Shown: positions 7,779-16,402, counted from the first letter of the stretch. The stretch: DNA of 42,392 nucleotides from Mongoliibacter sp. (GCF_007692705.1 NZ_REBN01000165.1:1-42392), one strand, 5' to 3'. Program-made: numbers and translations. The notes: a model not told the origin generated them from the letters alone.

Positions 7779-9542
7779 ATGAACAATAAAAAACAAATCT
7801 TGATAATAATCCTCGGCTGCCTATTCTTTGGCGCAGTGGGAGGATACTTGATTCGTGGGGGTGGGGAAGAACATCCTGATCACGAACATACTCATATTGA
7901 CGAAAACGGGGTGGAATATACTTGTTCCATGCATCCGCAAATCCGTCAAAATGAACCGGGGCAATGCCCACTTTGTGGCATGGCACTTACTCCAGTAAGT
8001 AATAAAAAAAATGGAGAATCCAGTCCTTTTATCCTGGAGATTACGCCTGAGGCAGTTGCTCTTTCCAATGTGCAGACCACGCGTGTGAAATCTGGATCTG
8101 GCTCTGGGAAACTCACCCTCACAGGTAAAATCCAGCCTAACGAGCAAAGGGTAAAGAGTCTGACGGCCAATTATGCTGGACGTGTAGATCAGCTTTATGT
8201 GAACTTTACCGGTCAGGAAGTAAGAAGGGGAGAAAAACTTGCTACGCTTTATTCTCCAGAATTGGTCAATGCTCAGAAAGAGCTTTTGGAAACAGCCAAA
8301 ATTAAAGACCGTCAGCCTGCATTGTATCAGGCTGCCAAGGAGAAATTGAAGCTCTGGAAAATCTCTGATGATCAAATCGCGGCTATCGAAAGTTCAGGTC
8401 AGGTGAAAACCCAATTTGATGTCTTTTCAGATGTTGCAGGAGTAGTAACAGCCCGAAATATAGCTGTGGGAGACTTTGTCAATAGAGGTTCAGCACTTTT
8501 TGAAATCGTGGACTTGAGTTCTGTTTGGGTAATGTTGGATGCCTATGAATCTGACTTGGGTGCTATCAAAAAAGGAAATGATTTGACTTTTCAGGTCTCT
8601 TCTTATCCTGGAAGAGAGTTCAAGGCTAAGGTCACGTACATTGACCCTGTGCTCAATCCTGATACCCGTACAGTTGGGGTAAGGGCAGAAGCGGTCAACC
8701 GTAATTTTGAATTGAAGCCTGAAATGTTTGTTTCCGCTAATATTTCCACCTCCCAAGCCACTGCCTCTGGTTTGATGATTCCTAAAACTGCCATTTTGTG
8801 GACTGGTCCGAGGTCTGTGGTGTATGTTCAAGTAGGCGATAAAGAAGCTCCTGCTTTTGAAATGCGAGAAATAGAGATCGGAGCAAGAGTAGGAGATGAT
8901 TATTTGATACTTTCTGGCTTGGAGGAAGGTGATCAGGTAGTTTCCAATGGAGTATTTGCTATTGATGCCGCAGCTCAGTTGAGCGGGAATTACAGCATGA
9001 TGACGAGGCCTGAAGTGAAGACTTTAGATGTACCCGAGGAGTTTAGAAAGCAACTGACCACCTTTGTTCAAAGTTACCTGCCCATCAAAGATGCTTTGGT
9101 GAAAACCGATGCCAAGAGCACCCAAGCTACAATTAGCCCTGCCAAATCTAGCTTGAGTAAAGTGGATATGAAACTATTGGATGGTAAAGCCCATGATATT
9201 TGGATGGATTTGTTAAGGCCTATGCAAAATAGTTTGGATAAAATTGCCCAAACTTCAGATGTGGAGGAGCAGAGAAAGCATTTCGAAATCCTTTCTGATA
9301 ACCTGATTGATGCAGTAGAATATTTCGGAGTGGTAGAGAACACCATTTATCGTCAATACTGTCCAATGGCATTTAAAGATCAGGGTGCATACTGGCTGAG
9401 TTCAGAAAAAGAAATCCGAAACCCCTACTTCGGAGATATGATGCTGACTTGCGGGGAAGTGAAAGATACTTATCAGCCTGGGAAAAGGGTGACTTCATCG
9501 TCCGGTAATCAGCCTGAAGTGCAGGTGGGGCATGTTCATTAG
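7779..9542 (+). CDS. cusB: CusB-type periplasmic adaptor with metal-binding domain
   Basis: Membrane-fusion subunit joining the RND pump to the outer-membrane channel, 587 residues. It has an N-terminal membrane anchor (ILIIILGCLFFGAVGGYLI) and a His-rich stretch (HPDHEHTH). A heavy-metal-binding domain follows with C49, M51, H52, C63, C66 and M68 (YTCSMHP and CPLCGM). Next come the barrel-sandwich and hairpin regions of HlyD/CusB proteins (about 95-400). The C-terminal DUF3347 domain (about 415-570) contains YCPMAFKDQGAYWLS and NPYFGDMMLTCGEV. The metal-binding motifs and the CusA-type methionines next door both point to copper or silver. The tail ends in a HVH motif. Confidence 0.9.
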   Translation: MNNKKQILIIILGCLFFGAVGGYLIRGGGEEHPDHEHTHIDENGVEYTCSMHPQIRQNEPGQCPLCGMALTPVSNKKNGESSPFILEITPEAVALSNVQTTRVKSGSGSGKLTLTGKIQPNEQRVKSLTANYAGRVDQLYVNFTGQEVRRGEKLATLYSPELVNAQKELLETAKIKDRQPALYQAAKEKLKLWKISDDQIAAIESSGQVKTQFDVFSDVAGVVTARNIAVGDFVNRGSALFEIVDLSSVWVMLDAYESDLGAIKKGNDLTFQVSSYPGREFKAKVTYIDPVLNPDTRTVGVRAEAVNRNFELKPEMFVSANISTSQATASGLMIPKTAILWTGPRSVVYVQVGDKEAPAFEMREIEIGARVGDDYLILSGLEEGDQVVSNGVFAIDAAAQLSGNYSMMTRPEVKTLDVPEEFRKQLTTFVQSYLPIKDALVKTDAKSTQATISPAKSSLSKVDMKLLDGKAHDIWMDLLRPMQNSLDKIAQTSDVEEQRKHFEILSDNLIDAVEYFGVVENTIYRQYCPMAFKDQGAYWLSSEKEIRNPYFGDMMLTCGEVKDTYQPGKRVTSSSGNQPEVQVGHVH

Positions 9543-9546
9543 AAAT

Positions 9547-9662
9547 GAAATATGGTTGAAATAAAGTTGAAATATGATTGAAATAAAGTAGAAATACGAT
9601 GGGAATATAATGGAAATATTGTTGAAATAATGTAGAAATACAACGGAAATATAGTTGAAATA
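9547..9662 (+). repeat. GAAATA phased repeat array 3 (11 x 11 bp)
   Basis: Eleven units begin at 9547, 9558, 9569, 9580, 9591, 9602, 9613, 9624, 9635, 9646 and 9657: a perfect 11-base period. The hexamer is GAAATA in every unit except 9602 (GGAATA). The 5-base spacers vary freely. The array starts right after the adaptor gene stop codon. Fixed period with variable spacers suggests that phasing on one face of the helix is conserved. Confidence 0.88.
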
Positions 9663-9752
9663 GATACTGTTCATTTAAGGGTTTTATCAATAAATTCAGT
9701 CACGAGTAAATCAATTATATTCCTTTGAACCTGTCTGGAGAAGGAATAGTCA

Positions 9753-9835
9753 TATTTCAATCTTATTTCACGAAGTGTATTTCAACAATATTTCGCCGAA
9801 GGCATATTTCAACTTTATTTCACGAAGTGTATTTC
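9753..9835 (-). repeat. GAAATA phased repeat array 4 (inverted)
   Basis: On the plus strand TATTTC occurs at 9753, 9764, 9778, 9789, 9805, 9816 and 9830, with intervals 11-14-11-16-11-14. Spacer classes match array 1: the 14-base intervals carry CACTTCGT and the 16-base interval carries TGCCTTCGGC when read on the minus strand. It is therefore an inverted relative of array 1, lying on the far side of the four-helix, channel and adaptor genes. Confidence 0.82.
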
Positions 9836-9863
9836 CAAAAATGTAATATTCAAACTTTAAAAT

Positions 9864-10445
9864 ATGAAAAATAAATTAATCATCGCCGCTCTATTATTAT
9901 CCATCTCTTGTTCTTCACCAAAGGAGGAGAAAGTAGCAGAGTCCAATGGGCATGAACATCATGACCATTCAGCCCATGCAGGAACATCCAACGCCAAGAG
10001 TCCTAGGACAGCTGCGATGGCCAATATAGGATCTAATCATGTGCATATTGATTATTCTGCTCCGAGTGTCAGGGGAAGACAGATTTTCGGAGGCTTAGTA
10101 GCTTTTGATGAAGTATGGGTAACCGGTGCGCATACCGCAACAAGCATAGCTTTCAATAAAGATTTGATCATAGAAGGTGAAAAAGTTCCAAAGGGGAAAT
10201 ATGCACTTTTTACAATTCCTGGAGAGAATAGCTGGACGGTTATCCTAAACAAAAATTACGAGCAACACTTGGCGGATGATTATGATGAAGCTGATGATGT
10301 ATTGAGGATCAAAATTGAAACTTTCACTCCCGAAGTTCAAGCAGAACAACTTAAGTTTGAAGTAATTTCTAAAACTTCAAATTCAGGAGTTTTAAGGTTT
10401 TCTTGGGATCAGACGGCTTTTGAATTGGATATTGAAGTGGAATAG
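9864..10445 (+). CDS. DUF2911 domain lipoprotein
   Basis: A 193-residue protein with a lipoprotein signal (IIAALLLSISC, Cys at 16), a His-rich linker (HEHHDHSAH), and a DUF2911 domain recognisable by SAPSVRGRQIFGGLV, VWVTGAHTATSIAF, GEKVPKGKYALFTIPG and WTVILNK. The biochemical role of DUF2911 is unknown. It is probably anchored in a membrane facing the periplasm. The histidine-rich linker resembles the one in the adjacent CusB protein, and the gene follows the cus genes in the same direction, so a role in metal tolerance is plausible. The two repeat arrays between them make direct co-transcription uncertain. Confidence 0.82.
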   Translation: MKNKLIIAALLLSISCSSPKEEKVAESNGHEHHDHSAHAGTSNAKSPRTAAMANIGSNHVHIDYSAPSVRGRQIFGGLVAFDEVWVTGAHTATSIAFNKDLIIEGEKVPKGKYALFTIPGENSWTVILNKNYEQHLADDYDEADDVLRIKIETFTPEVQAEQLKFEVISKTSNSGVLRFSWDQTAFELDIEVE

Positions 10446-10473
10446 CTTGAATTTATGAAAAATGAATCAAGCT
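10444..10473. terminator. Hairpin between convergent genes
   Basis: AGCTTGA at 10444-10450 and TCAAGCT at 10467-10473 form a 7-bp stem spanning both stop codons. There is no strong T-run on either side, so it may be a weak bidirectional terminator. Confidence 0.3.
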
Positions 10474-11507
10474 GAATCTTCAGGAGAGAAATGGCTAGAG
10501 TCGTGAATACTCTCCTGAAGCACTTTATCGAGTTTATTGGCTTCAGTTTTTAGGATATTTAAAAGTTCTGAAGCTTCTTCTGGTTTTTTTTTCATGTCAA
10601 TGACTTGTAATATGCCAAGAATATTTGCCAATTTAGCCCTCATCAGGTGAGACTGATTAAATGCCAGTGTTTTCAGGAATTCATTCTGTTTTTCAAGTAA
10701 TGCCTCTGACGCTTTCTTTTCTGAAATGTCAAAAAGACCTCCAACCATAAGTTTTGGGGTGCTCATTTGTGTCCAGTTTATGACTTTTCCATAACAGACC
10801 ACATATTTTATTTCATCTTTGAGATTTAAAATTCTAAACTCACAATGAAAGGGGATTTTTCCCATAGAAGAAATATGCTCCTTTAATTGAGCTTCAACCT
10901 TATTGCTGTCAGGTGGGTAGACATGTTTTTTCCATTTTACCTGTCTATTTCTAGAGTCAAAATCATTTGGATCATACCCGAGAAAGATAAGAAGAGAAGC
11001 GCTAAGCTCATCTTTTTTTCGATTTAAATCCCAAAGCCAAAAACCCAATAAATGGTTTTCGAATAGGCCGTCCAGTACTTCATTTTTTACCTGGAGTTCA
11101 TTCATTGTTTCAGGAATATCCCAATGATTATGGCGGTGATTGGGTATAGTGTGTGCAATACCAACATATAAAAATCCCTTCTCTAAAGAAGTGACTTTGA
11201 ATTCCCAACTGGTCCAGATAAAATCATTTCCCTTATTATTGAGTTTTCTAAGCTTGACTTTGAAACTTGTTTTTTGGCTAGTTAGTGCTTTTTCTAATAA
11301 ATATTGATAATTTGAAAAATCTTGAGGAAAGATTATCTCTGAAAAAGACTTACCTATTATAGGTTTATCTAAAAATGAGAGTTGCTTATTGAAGTTTTTA
11401 TTGGCTTCAATAATTAAGTGATTTTGATCCAATACCACAAAGTAAATTTGATCTGAATTATTCAATAATTCAGGAAGAATATTGTGACTGTTGGGGAAAG
11501 GATTCAC
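10467..11507 (-). CDS. PAS-PAS-DHp signalling protein without kinase domain
   Basis: A 346-residue cytoplasmic protein with two PAS domains (about 15-130 and 140-265), then a helix (SEKKASEALLEKQNEFLKTL) and a histidine-kinase dimerisation segment with LAFNQSHLMRAKLANILG. H287 sits where the phospho-accepting histidine lies in Cytophagia sensor kinases. The chain stops about 60 residues later, with no ATP-binding HATPase domain (no N, G1 or G2 box). It may be a phospho-relay partner, a PAS sensor that pairs with another kinase, or a truncated kinase. The start is GTG at 11507. The usual Pro after the histidine (RxPL) is replaced by Lys. Confidence 0.72.
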   Translation of the reverse strand: MNPFPNSHNILPELLNNSDQIYFVVLDQNHLIIEANKNFNKQLSFLDKPIIGKSFSEIIFPQDFSNYQYLLEKALTSQKTSFKVKLRKLNNKGNDFIWTSWEFKVTSLEKGFLYVGIAHTIPNHRHNHWDIPETMNELQVKNEVLDGLFENHLLGFWLWDLNRKKDELSASLLIFLGYDPNDFDSRNRQVKWKKHVYPPDSNKVEAQLKEHISSMGKIPFHCEFRILNLKDEIKYVVCYGKVINWTQMSTPKLMVGGLFDISEKKASEALLEKQNEFLKTLAFNQSHLMRAKLANILGILQVIDMKKKPEEASELLNILKTEANKLDKVLQESIHDSSHFSPEDSA

Positions 11508-11655
11508 TTAAAAGCTTAGATAATTAGCGCTAATATATATAGAAAAAGCAAAATACAATATTTAAAATACAATAAAAGTTATTTAAAAGTTTATGACTGG
11601 ATCTCTTATTTTAAATAGACAGGAATTTGGTTCTTCCGAAAACGATGGGAATGTT

Positions 11656-12192
11656 ATGACTCGAGAGGAAGCAATGGTATTACTTTCGGATTGGGTTAAA
11701 AACGATAAACTTGCTTTCCACATGAAGCAAGTTGGACATCTGATGAAATCCTATGCTGAGTCCAAAGGTTATGATAATCAAACACAGCATAGGTGGTATA
11801 TCGCCGGTCTACTTCATGATGCAGATTGGGATCGATGGCCAGATGAGCATTGTAAGAGAATTATTGAGGAGTTAGAAAGCAGGAATCAAGACCCGCGGAT
11901 AATGAAGGCAATAGCCAGCCATGGTCCAGTTCATTTTGGGGTAGAACCGGAATCGGAAATGGATAAAATGCTTTATGCATTTGACGAGCTATCAGGATTA
12001 ATCCATGCTTATTCGTTGATGAGGCCTCAAGGTTATGATGGCATGGAAATTAAAGGAGTAAAGAAGAGGTTGAAAGACAAGGGTTTTGCCGCTCAGGTAA
12101 GCAGGGAAGACATCGCTGATGCCTCAGTAAGGGCAGGAATACCTGTGGAGGATCTCATTAAATTTATAATTAACAACCAGTTGCGGGCTTGA
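11656..12192 (+). CDS. HD-domain metal-dependent phosphohydrolase
   Basis: A 178-residue predicted HD-superfamily hydrolase. Visible motifs: HMKQVGHLM (first metal His), AGLLHDADWDRWP (HD dyad), IASHGPVHFG and YAFDELSGLI (distal Asp). The ATG at 11656 is chosen because relatives begin with M-T-R-E-E-A at this point; an in-frame ATG at 11593 would add 21 residues of unrelated sequence. Substrate unknown; related proteins act on nucleotides or other phosphate esters. Its stop codon TGA is the first half of a TGATCA palindrome whose other half is the stop of the opposing gene, so the two genes abut exactly. Confidence 0.78.
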   Translation: MTREEAMVLLSDWVKNDKLAFHMKQVGHLMKSYAESKGYDNQTQHRWYIAGLLHDADWDRWPDEHCKRIIEELESRNQDPRIMKAIASHGPVHFGVEPESEMDKMLYAFDELSGLIHAYSLMRPQGYDGMEIKGVKKRLKDKGFAAQVSREDIADASVRAGIPVEDLIKFIINNQLRA

Positions 12193-13335
12193 TCAGGGAA
12201 GTCTCACTTCTTCCCAAAAGTTTTCTTGGCTTTTTACAAACAGCCCATTTCTGGTAGCGACATAGACTTTGCCGCCAAAAAACTGTACATCATATATTTG
12301 TGCACTGTTTAGCCCTGTTCTGTCCAATTCCGTAAGTTGATGATTAGAAACAGCATTTTCCCGGAAATTTTCCAGAGAAGAAAGAACTTCAGTTCCAGGA
12401 ATGAAAATCAATCCTTTGTCCCCATCAGATCTGATGATCAATGGACCATTGAGTTCGGTGATGTATTCCTTGGTTTCGGACAGGGGTGAATTGGAGTAAG
12501 AAATTCTTCCTACAGGGGATTCTGAAATCAAATATTCCAAAGGGGATACCTGAGCAAAATCGTAAAACCTGAAATTCGTACTCCCTGTGGAGGGGCCTAT
12601 AAGTTTCTGTGTACTTCCATCTTTGGAAATCAGGTATGAATCTCCTGATTCGGGTTCATCGCCCTCTTTTCTAATGTGGGCTACCCATTGGTCTTCCAGC
12701 TTTTTGACACTTTGTATAATCAATCCCTGACCATTTTCGTCAGAAGATAACCCCAAACTTAATGGATTGATTTCCGCAACCTTACTTACTTCAATCCTGC
12801 CAAATCCAGTTCCAAAGTCTATTTCAAGAATAAGGATTCGATGATGTCCGGCATTTACAAGGTTCAGGATTAAATGATTGCCGTTAAGGTCAAAGGTTCT
12901 TTCGGGATGGATAAGTTCCTTCTGAGTATCTGATACCAACAGTCGATCGGCTCCATTTTCATTTAAATGATCAGCAAAAATTAATCCTCTTGTTTCTCCA
13001 AAATCTGTCGGGAAAATAGCTAGCCCTTTGAGGTTTTCGCTTGGGTGAAGAATATAATCTTCGGTAAAAGAAGGCCTGAATCTTCGGTTTAATCCACTTG
13101 TAAAGCAGCAAGAAAAAGTGATGGAGCCTTCTTTATTGATGTATCCCGGATAACTTTCATGGAGAAAAAAAAGCTTATCATCAATGATTTCCATCCCGAA
13201 AATAAAACCCCGGTTAAGAGTAGAATTATCAACTTGCTCGAAGTTTTCCGGATCAACTTCTATTACAGGTTCTCCAGGTTCTGAACAAGAAAATCCAAAG
13301 CAGATACATATAGTGAAAACAAAAAATCTTTTCAT
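12193..13335 (-). CDS. Hypothetical lipoprotein, propeller-like
   Basis: A 380-residue protein with a lipoprotein signal peptide (FVFTICICFGFSC, Cys at 17). The rest is rich in short beta-strands and turns of the kind seen in beta-propellers (for example KLFFLHESYPGYI, GLIFADHLN, GKVYVATRNGLFVKS). I recognise no named family and no catalytic motif. It is probably tethered to the outer or inner membrane. It abuts the HD-domain gene tail to tail and is separated from the upstream Zn-ribbon gene by a strong terminator, so it is likely transcribed alone. Confidence 0.65.
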   Translation of the reverse strand: MKRFFVFTICICFGFSCSEPGEPVIEVDPENFEQVDNSTLNRGFIFGMEIIDDKLFFLHESYPGYINKEGSITFSCCFTSGLNRRFRPSFTEDYILHPSENLKGLAIFPTDFGETRGLIFADHLNENGADRLLVSDTQKELIHPERTFDLNGNHLILNLVNAGHHRILILEIDFGTGFGRIEVSKVAEINPLSLGLSSDENGQGLIIQSVKKLEDQWVAHIRKEGDEPESGDSYLISKDGSTQKLIGPSTGSTNFRFYDFAQVSPLEYLISESPVGRISYSNSPLSETKEYITELNGPLIIRSDGDKGLIFIPGTEVLSSLENFRENAVSNHQLTELDRTGLNSAQIYDVQFFGGKVYVATRNGLFVKSQENFWEEVRLP

Positions 13336-13384
13336 TGCTTGAATAATTAGATAGTAGAAAGTCTAAATTTATAGTTTATTGAGC

Positions 13385-13420
13385 ATAAAAAAAAAGTCCG
13401 AAATATCTATTTCGGACTTT
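13385..13420 (-). terminator. Strong intrinsic terminator of the Zn-ribbon operon
   Basis: AAAGTCCGAAAT (13393-13404) and ATTTCGGACTTT (13409-13420) form a perfect 12-bp stem with a 4-base loop. On the minus strand it is followed by a run of T (the A-run at 13387-13392). It lies 20 bases past the stop codon of the 13440-14207 gene. Confidence 0.9.
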
Positions 13421-13439
13421 CAATTTATGAATCAGCCTG

Positions 13440-14207
13440 TTAGGACCTGCTGCTTCTTTTCTTTTTTACTGGTTCTTCCTCGATCTCGTCTTCAACTCCA
13501 GCGAATATTCTTCCACAATGCTCACACACAATAAGCTTTTTCTTTTCTCGAATATCTGCTTGCCTTTGTGGTGGTACAATATTGAAACAACCTCCACAAG
13601 CACCTCTTTTAACCATCACCACAGCCAAACCATTTTTGGCATTGTCTCTGATCTTGTTATAAGATTTTAAAAGCCTGTCTTCAATTTTTTTGGTTGCTTT
13701 CTCTCTGTCGTTTTTGAGCTTAGATTCTTCGTTTTCACTTTCAGAAACGATAGTATCCAATTCTTTCTTCTTTGTGTCAAGATCTTTTTGTCTTTCACTT
13801 AAAACTTCTTTCAAAGCCTCTACATCGGTGTTTTTACTCTCAATTCTAGCTTGAGATTCTCCGATTTTTTTCTTTGAAACCTGGATTTCAAGATCTTGAA
13901 GTTCAAGTTCTTTGGTGATGGCGTCATACTCCCTGTTGTTTCTGACATTCATCTGCTGCTCTTGATATTTCTTGATCAGCTTTTCAGATTCTTTGATATT
14001 TTCCTTAAAGGTTTTAATATCATTTTCAAGGCTACTAAGATCATTATTGAATTTCTCCAATCTTGTCTCGTATCCTATTATCTCATCTTCAAGGTCTTGG
14101 ACTTCTTCTGGAAGGGCTCCTCTAACTTTAAAAATTGCGTCGAGTCTGGAATCTAATTTTTGAAGGTTTAATAAGGCTTCAAGCTTTTGTGAAACTGTAC
14201 TTTCCAT
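13440..14207 (-). CDS. C4-type zinc-ribbon coiled-coil protein (DUF164-like)
   Basis: A 255-residue protein: residues about 1-175 are a long coiled coil rich in Lys/Glu, followed by a four-cysteine zinc ribbon (GACGGCFNIVPPQ and VCEHCGRIF) and an acidic/basic tail ending in KKKRSSRS. This architecture is the widespread zf-RING_7/DUF164 family (CdsZ-like). Some members are linked to nucleic-acid or translation-related functions; no activity can be read from the sequence. It starts 3 bases after the stop of the nif3-like gene, the usual Bacteroidota pairing, so the two form an operon ending at the terminator at 13385-13420. Confidence 0.85.
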   Translation of the reverse strand: MESTVSQKLEALLNLQKLDSRLDAIFKVRGALPEEVQDLEDEIIGYETRLEKFNNDLSSLENDIKTFKENIKESEKLIKKYQEQQMNVRNNREYDAITKELELQDLEIQVSKKKIGESQARIESKNTDVEALKEVLSERQKDLDTKKKELDTIVSESENEESKLKNDREKATKKIEDRLLKSYNKIRDNAKNGLAVVMVKRGACGGCFNIVPPQRQADIREKKKLIVCEHCGRIFAGVEDEIEEEPVKKKRSSRS

Positions 14208-14210
14208 GTA

Positions 14211-15311
14211 CTATATATAAGTTATGGGATTCGTAACTACTTTTGTCAAATAGAGTGCAATATTACTAAAATTTTGCGACAATAAATCCCTGAGTAGGTC
14301 TTTTGTGTAAATTTCACTTTCATAATGGCCAATATCGCAAATAATAAGCTGATTTTCAGCATCAAAGAATTCATGGTATTTTACATCTGAAGTTATAAAA
14401 ACATCAGCTCCAGAGTTTTTGGCATCATTGAGCAAGAAAATCCCCGCTCCCCCACACACTGCTATCTTTTTGATAGGTCTGTCAAGTAAATGGGTGTGTT
14501 TTATTATTTTGAGGTTCATTTGTTTTTTGAGATACGATAAAAAAGCTGCTTCATCCATTTCAAAATCCAGTTCACCTACCATTCCTGCACCGACTTCCTG
14601 ATTTTCATTTTCAAGCTTGGTGATAAAGTATGCAACTTCTTCATAAGGATGGGCTTTTTTGAGTGCTGACAAAACCTTCCTTTCCAAGTATGAAGGCAAA
14701 AGAACTTCTATCCTTAGCTCCTCTTCCTCGTGAGGTTCCCCTTTCTGCCCTTTGTATGGTTTAGACTTTTCCGACGGTGTAAAGGTCCCTATACCTTTAC
14801 ATTGGAAACTGCAGTCACTGTATTCACCAATCGCACCTGCACCTGCCGCAAACATTGCTTGGCTTACATCATTGACTGCATCAAGAGGGCAGAATGTCAC
14901 CAATTTAGAAAGCAATTCTTTTTTTGGCCTAAGAATTCTTGTTTTGTTCAGGCCCAGGATATCACATATTTTTTTGTTTACGCCATGTGCTACATGATCT
15001 AGATTGGTATGTATGGCAAAAATCGCTATGTCGTTTTTTATGGCTTTTACGATAGTTTTTTCAACGTAATTTTTTCCTGTAAAACTTTTAAGCCCTTTGA
15101 AAACAATGGGGTGGTGGGCAACAATCATGTTGCACCCCAGATCTATGGCTTCATCTACAACAGCCTCAGTTGCATCCAAGCTACATAAAACGCCTTTTAA
15201 TTCATCTTTTGGGTTGCCTGTGATCAATTGTGCGTTGTCATAAGACTCTTGGTAGCTAGGAGGAGCTATTTTCTCCAAATAAGAAACAATATCCTGAATC
15301 GTGTAAACCAT
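14211..15311 (-). CDS. Nif3-like dinuclear metal-centre protein (YqfO type)
   Basis: A 366-residue Nif3/YbgI family protein. Metal-ligand motifs are present at both ends: AHHPIVFKGLK and HTNLDH in the N-terminal half, and GHYESEIYTKDLL near the C-terminus. The middle (about 130-230) has the PII/CutA-like insertion of the longer YqfO type (RIEVLLPSYLERKVLSALKKAHPYEEVAY). Known relatives form toroidal hexamers with two metals per subunit. The cellular role is unsettled; it has been discussed as a GTP cyclohydrolase I type 2-like protein. ATG at 15311 is preferred over the TTG eight codons upstream. It is divergent from lpxK with about 40 bases between. Confidence 0.88.
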   Translation of the reverse strand: MVYTIQDIVSYLEKIAPPSYQESYDNAQLITGNPKDELKGVLCSLDATEAVVDEAIDLGCNMIVAHHPIVFKGLKSFTGKNYVEKTIVKAIKNDIAIFAIHTNLDHVAHGVNKKICDILGLNKTRILRPKKELLSKLVTFCPLDAVNDVSQAMFAAGAGAIGEYSDCSFQCKGIGTFTPSEKSKPYKGQKGEPHEEEELRIEVLLPSYLERKVLSALKKAHPYEEVAYFITKLENENQEVGAGMVGELDFEMDEAAFLSYLKKQMNLKIIKHTHLLDRPIKKIAVCGGAGIFLLNDAKNSGADVFITSDVKYHEFFDAENQLIICDIGHYESEIYTKDLLRDLLSQNFSNIALYLTKVVTNPITYI

Positions 15312-15352
15312 ATTTTTTCCATTACTTTGTCCCAAAATAAGTAAAATTATCC

Positions 15353-16402
15353 ATGCGATGGTATGATCCTTTGCTCTATCCTTTAAGCTTATGTTACGAT
15401 GCGGTTACCAAAGTCCGCAATCGGATGTTTGACTTGGACATTAAGAAAAGCCATAATTTTGAAGTTCCCAATATTGTAGTAGGGAACTTGAATGTTGGGG
15501 GATCCGGAAAAACTCCCATGGTTGAGTTTTTGGTGGAGCAGTTTGCCGAAAAGCACCAATTGGTGGTTTTGAGCAGAGGGTACGGGAGAAAGACTAGTGG
15601 TTTTTTGATGGTCAATGAAAACCTTGGGCCATTAGAAGTAGGAGATGAACCGTTTCAAATTTTTTCAAAATTCAAAGAAAAAATTCAAGTAGCAGTAGGT
15701 GAAAAAAGAGTTTCAGCAATTGCCAGTATTTTGAAAAATTATCCTGACACTGATCTCATTTTATTGGATGATGCGTTTCAACACAGGTATTTAAAAGCTG
15801 ATTTTTATATTTTACTGACGACCTATCAAAAACCTTTTTTTGATGATCAGGTTTTGCCTCTTGGTAGGCTAAGGGAATCAAAAATGGGCGCCAGCCGGGC
15901 AGATGTGGTGGTGGTAACCAAATGTCCGTCAGATATGGGAGCCACAGAGAGAAATAGCTACAAGAACCGGATAGCGGAATTTACTTCAGCAAAAACTATT
16001 TTCTCTATGATCCAATATGGAGAACCTATTTCCGTTTTGGAAAATGGCATTCATGTCAAACCTAAAGCAATTGTGGTATCGGGGATTGCCAATGACAGTT
16101 TGTTTGTCCAAGAATGCGAAAGGAGGTTTGAGGTGGTTGAAAAAATAAACTATAAAGACCATCATGAATATAAGGTTTCGGAAGTAAAACACATCATAGG
16201 TTTGGTAGCTTCACATAAGGATTGCATGGTTATTACCACCGAAAAGGATGCTGTAAAACTAAAAAAACCAAGCTTTCATGATTATTTGGTAGAAATTCCG
16301 ATTTTTGCCTTGCCGATAAAAATAAAAATGACTGAAAAGGATCAAAAATATTTGCTCAGTCAAATATCAAATATGATCGCCGAAAAAGCCTACCGTCTGT
16401 GA
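15353..16402 (+). CDS. lpxK: Tetraacyldisaccharide 4'-kinase LpxK
   Basis: Inner-membrane kinase of lipid A synthesis, which phosphorylates the 4' position of the tetraacyl disaccharide. It has 349 residues, the usual length. Visible: an N-terminal membrane-associating helix (DPLLYPLSLCYDAVTKVRN), the P-loop GNLNVGGSGKTP (44-54), LSRGYGRK, GDEPFQI, and LILLDDAFQHR, the Walker-B-like DDxFQH motif of LpxK. Its TGA stop overlaps the GTG start of the porin gene by 4 bases, so translation is probably coupled. Presence of lpxK fits an LPS-producing Gram-negative. Confidence 0.95.
   Translation: MRWYDPLLYPLSLCYDAVTKVRNRMFDLDIKKSHNFEVPNIVVGNLNVGGSGKTPMVEFLVEQFAEKHQLVVLSRGYGRKTSGFLMVNENLGPLEVGDEPFQIFSKFKEKIQVAVGEKRVSAIASILKNYPDTDLILLDDAFQHRYLKADFYILLTTYQKPFFDDQVLPLGRLRESKMGASRADVVVVTKCPSDMGATERNSYKNRIAEFTSAKTIFSMIQYGEPISVLENGIHVKPKAIVVSGIANDSLFVQECERRFEVVEKINYKDHHEYKVSEVKHIIGLVASHKDCMVITTEKDAVKLKKPSFHDYLVEIPIFALPIKIKMTEKDQKYLLSQISNMIAEKAYRL

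Noticed and set aside
7821-8375. 184-residue minus-strand frame inside the CusB gene
   Set aside because: Antisense shadow of a confidently identified gene; its composition is not protein-like and no motif is seen.
9664-9775. Minus-strand peptide between arrays 3 and 4 (ending RNIIDLLVTEFIDKTLK)
   Set aside because: Only about 35 codons, no start codon, partly made of repeat DNA; too short to separate from chance in AT-rich sequence.
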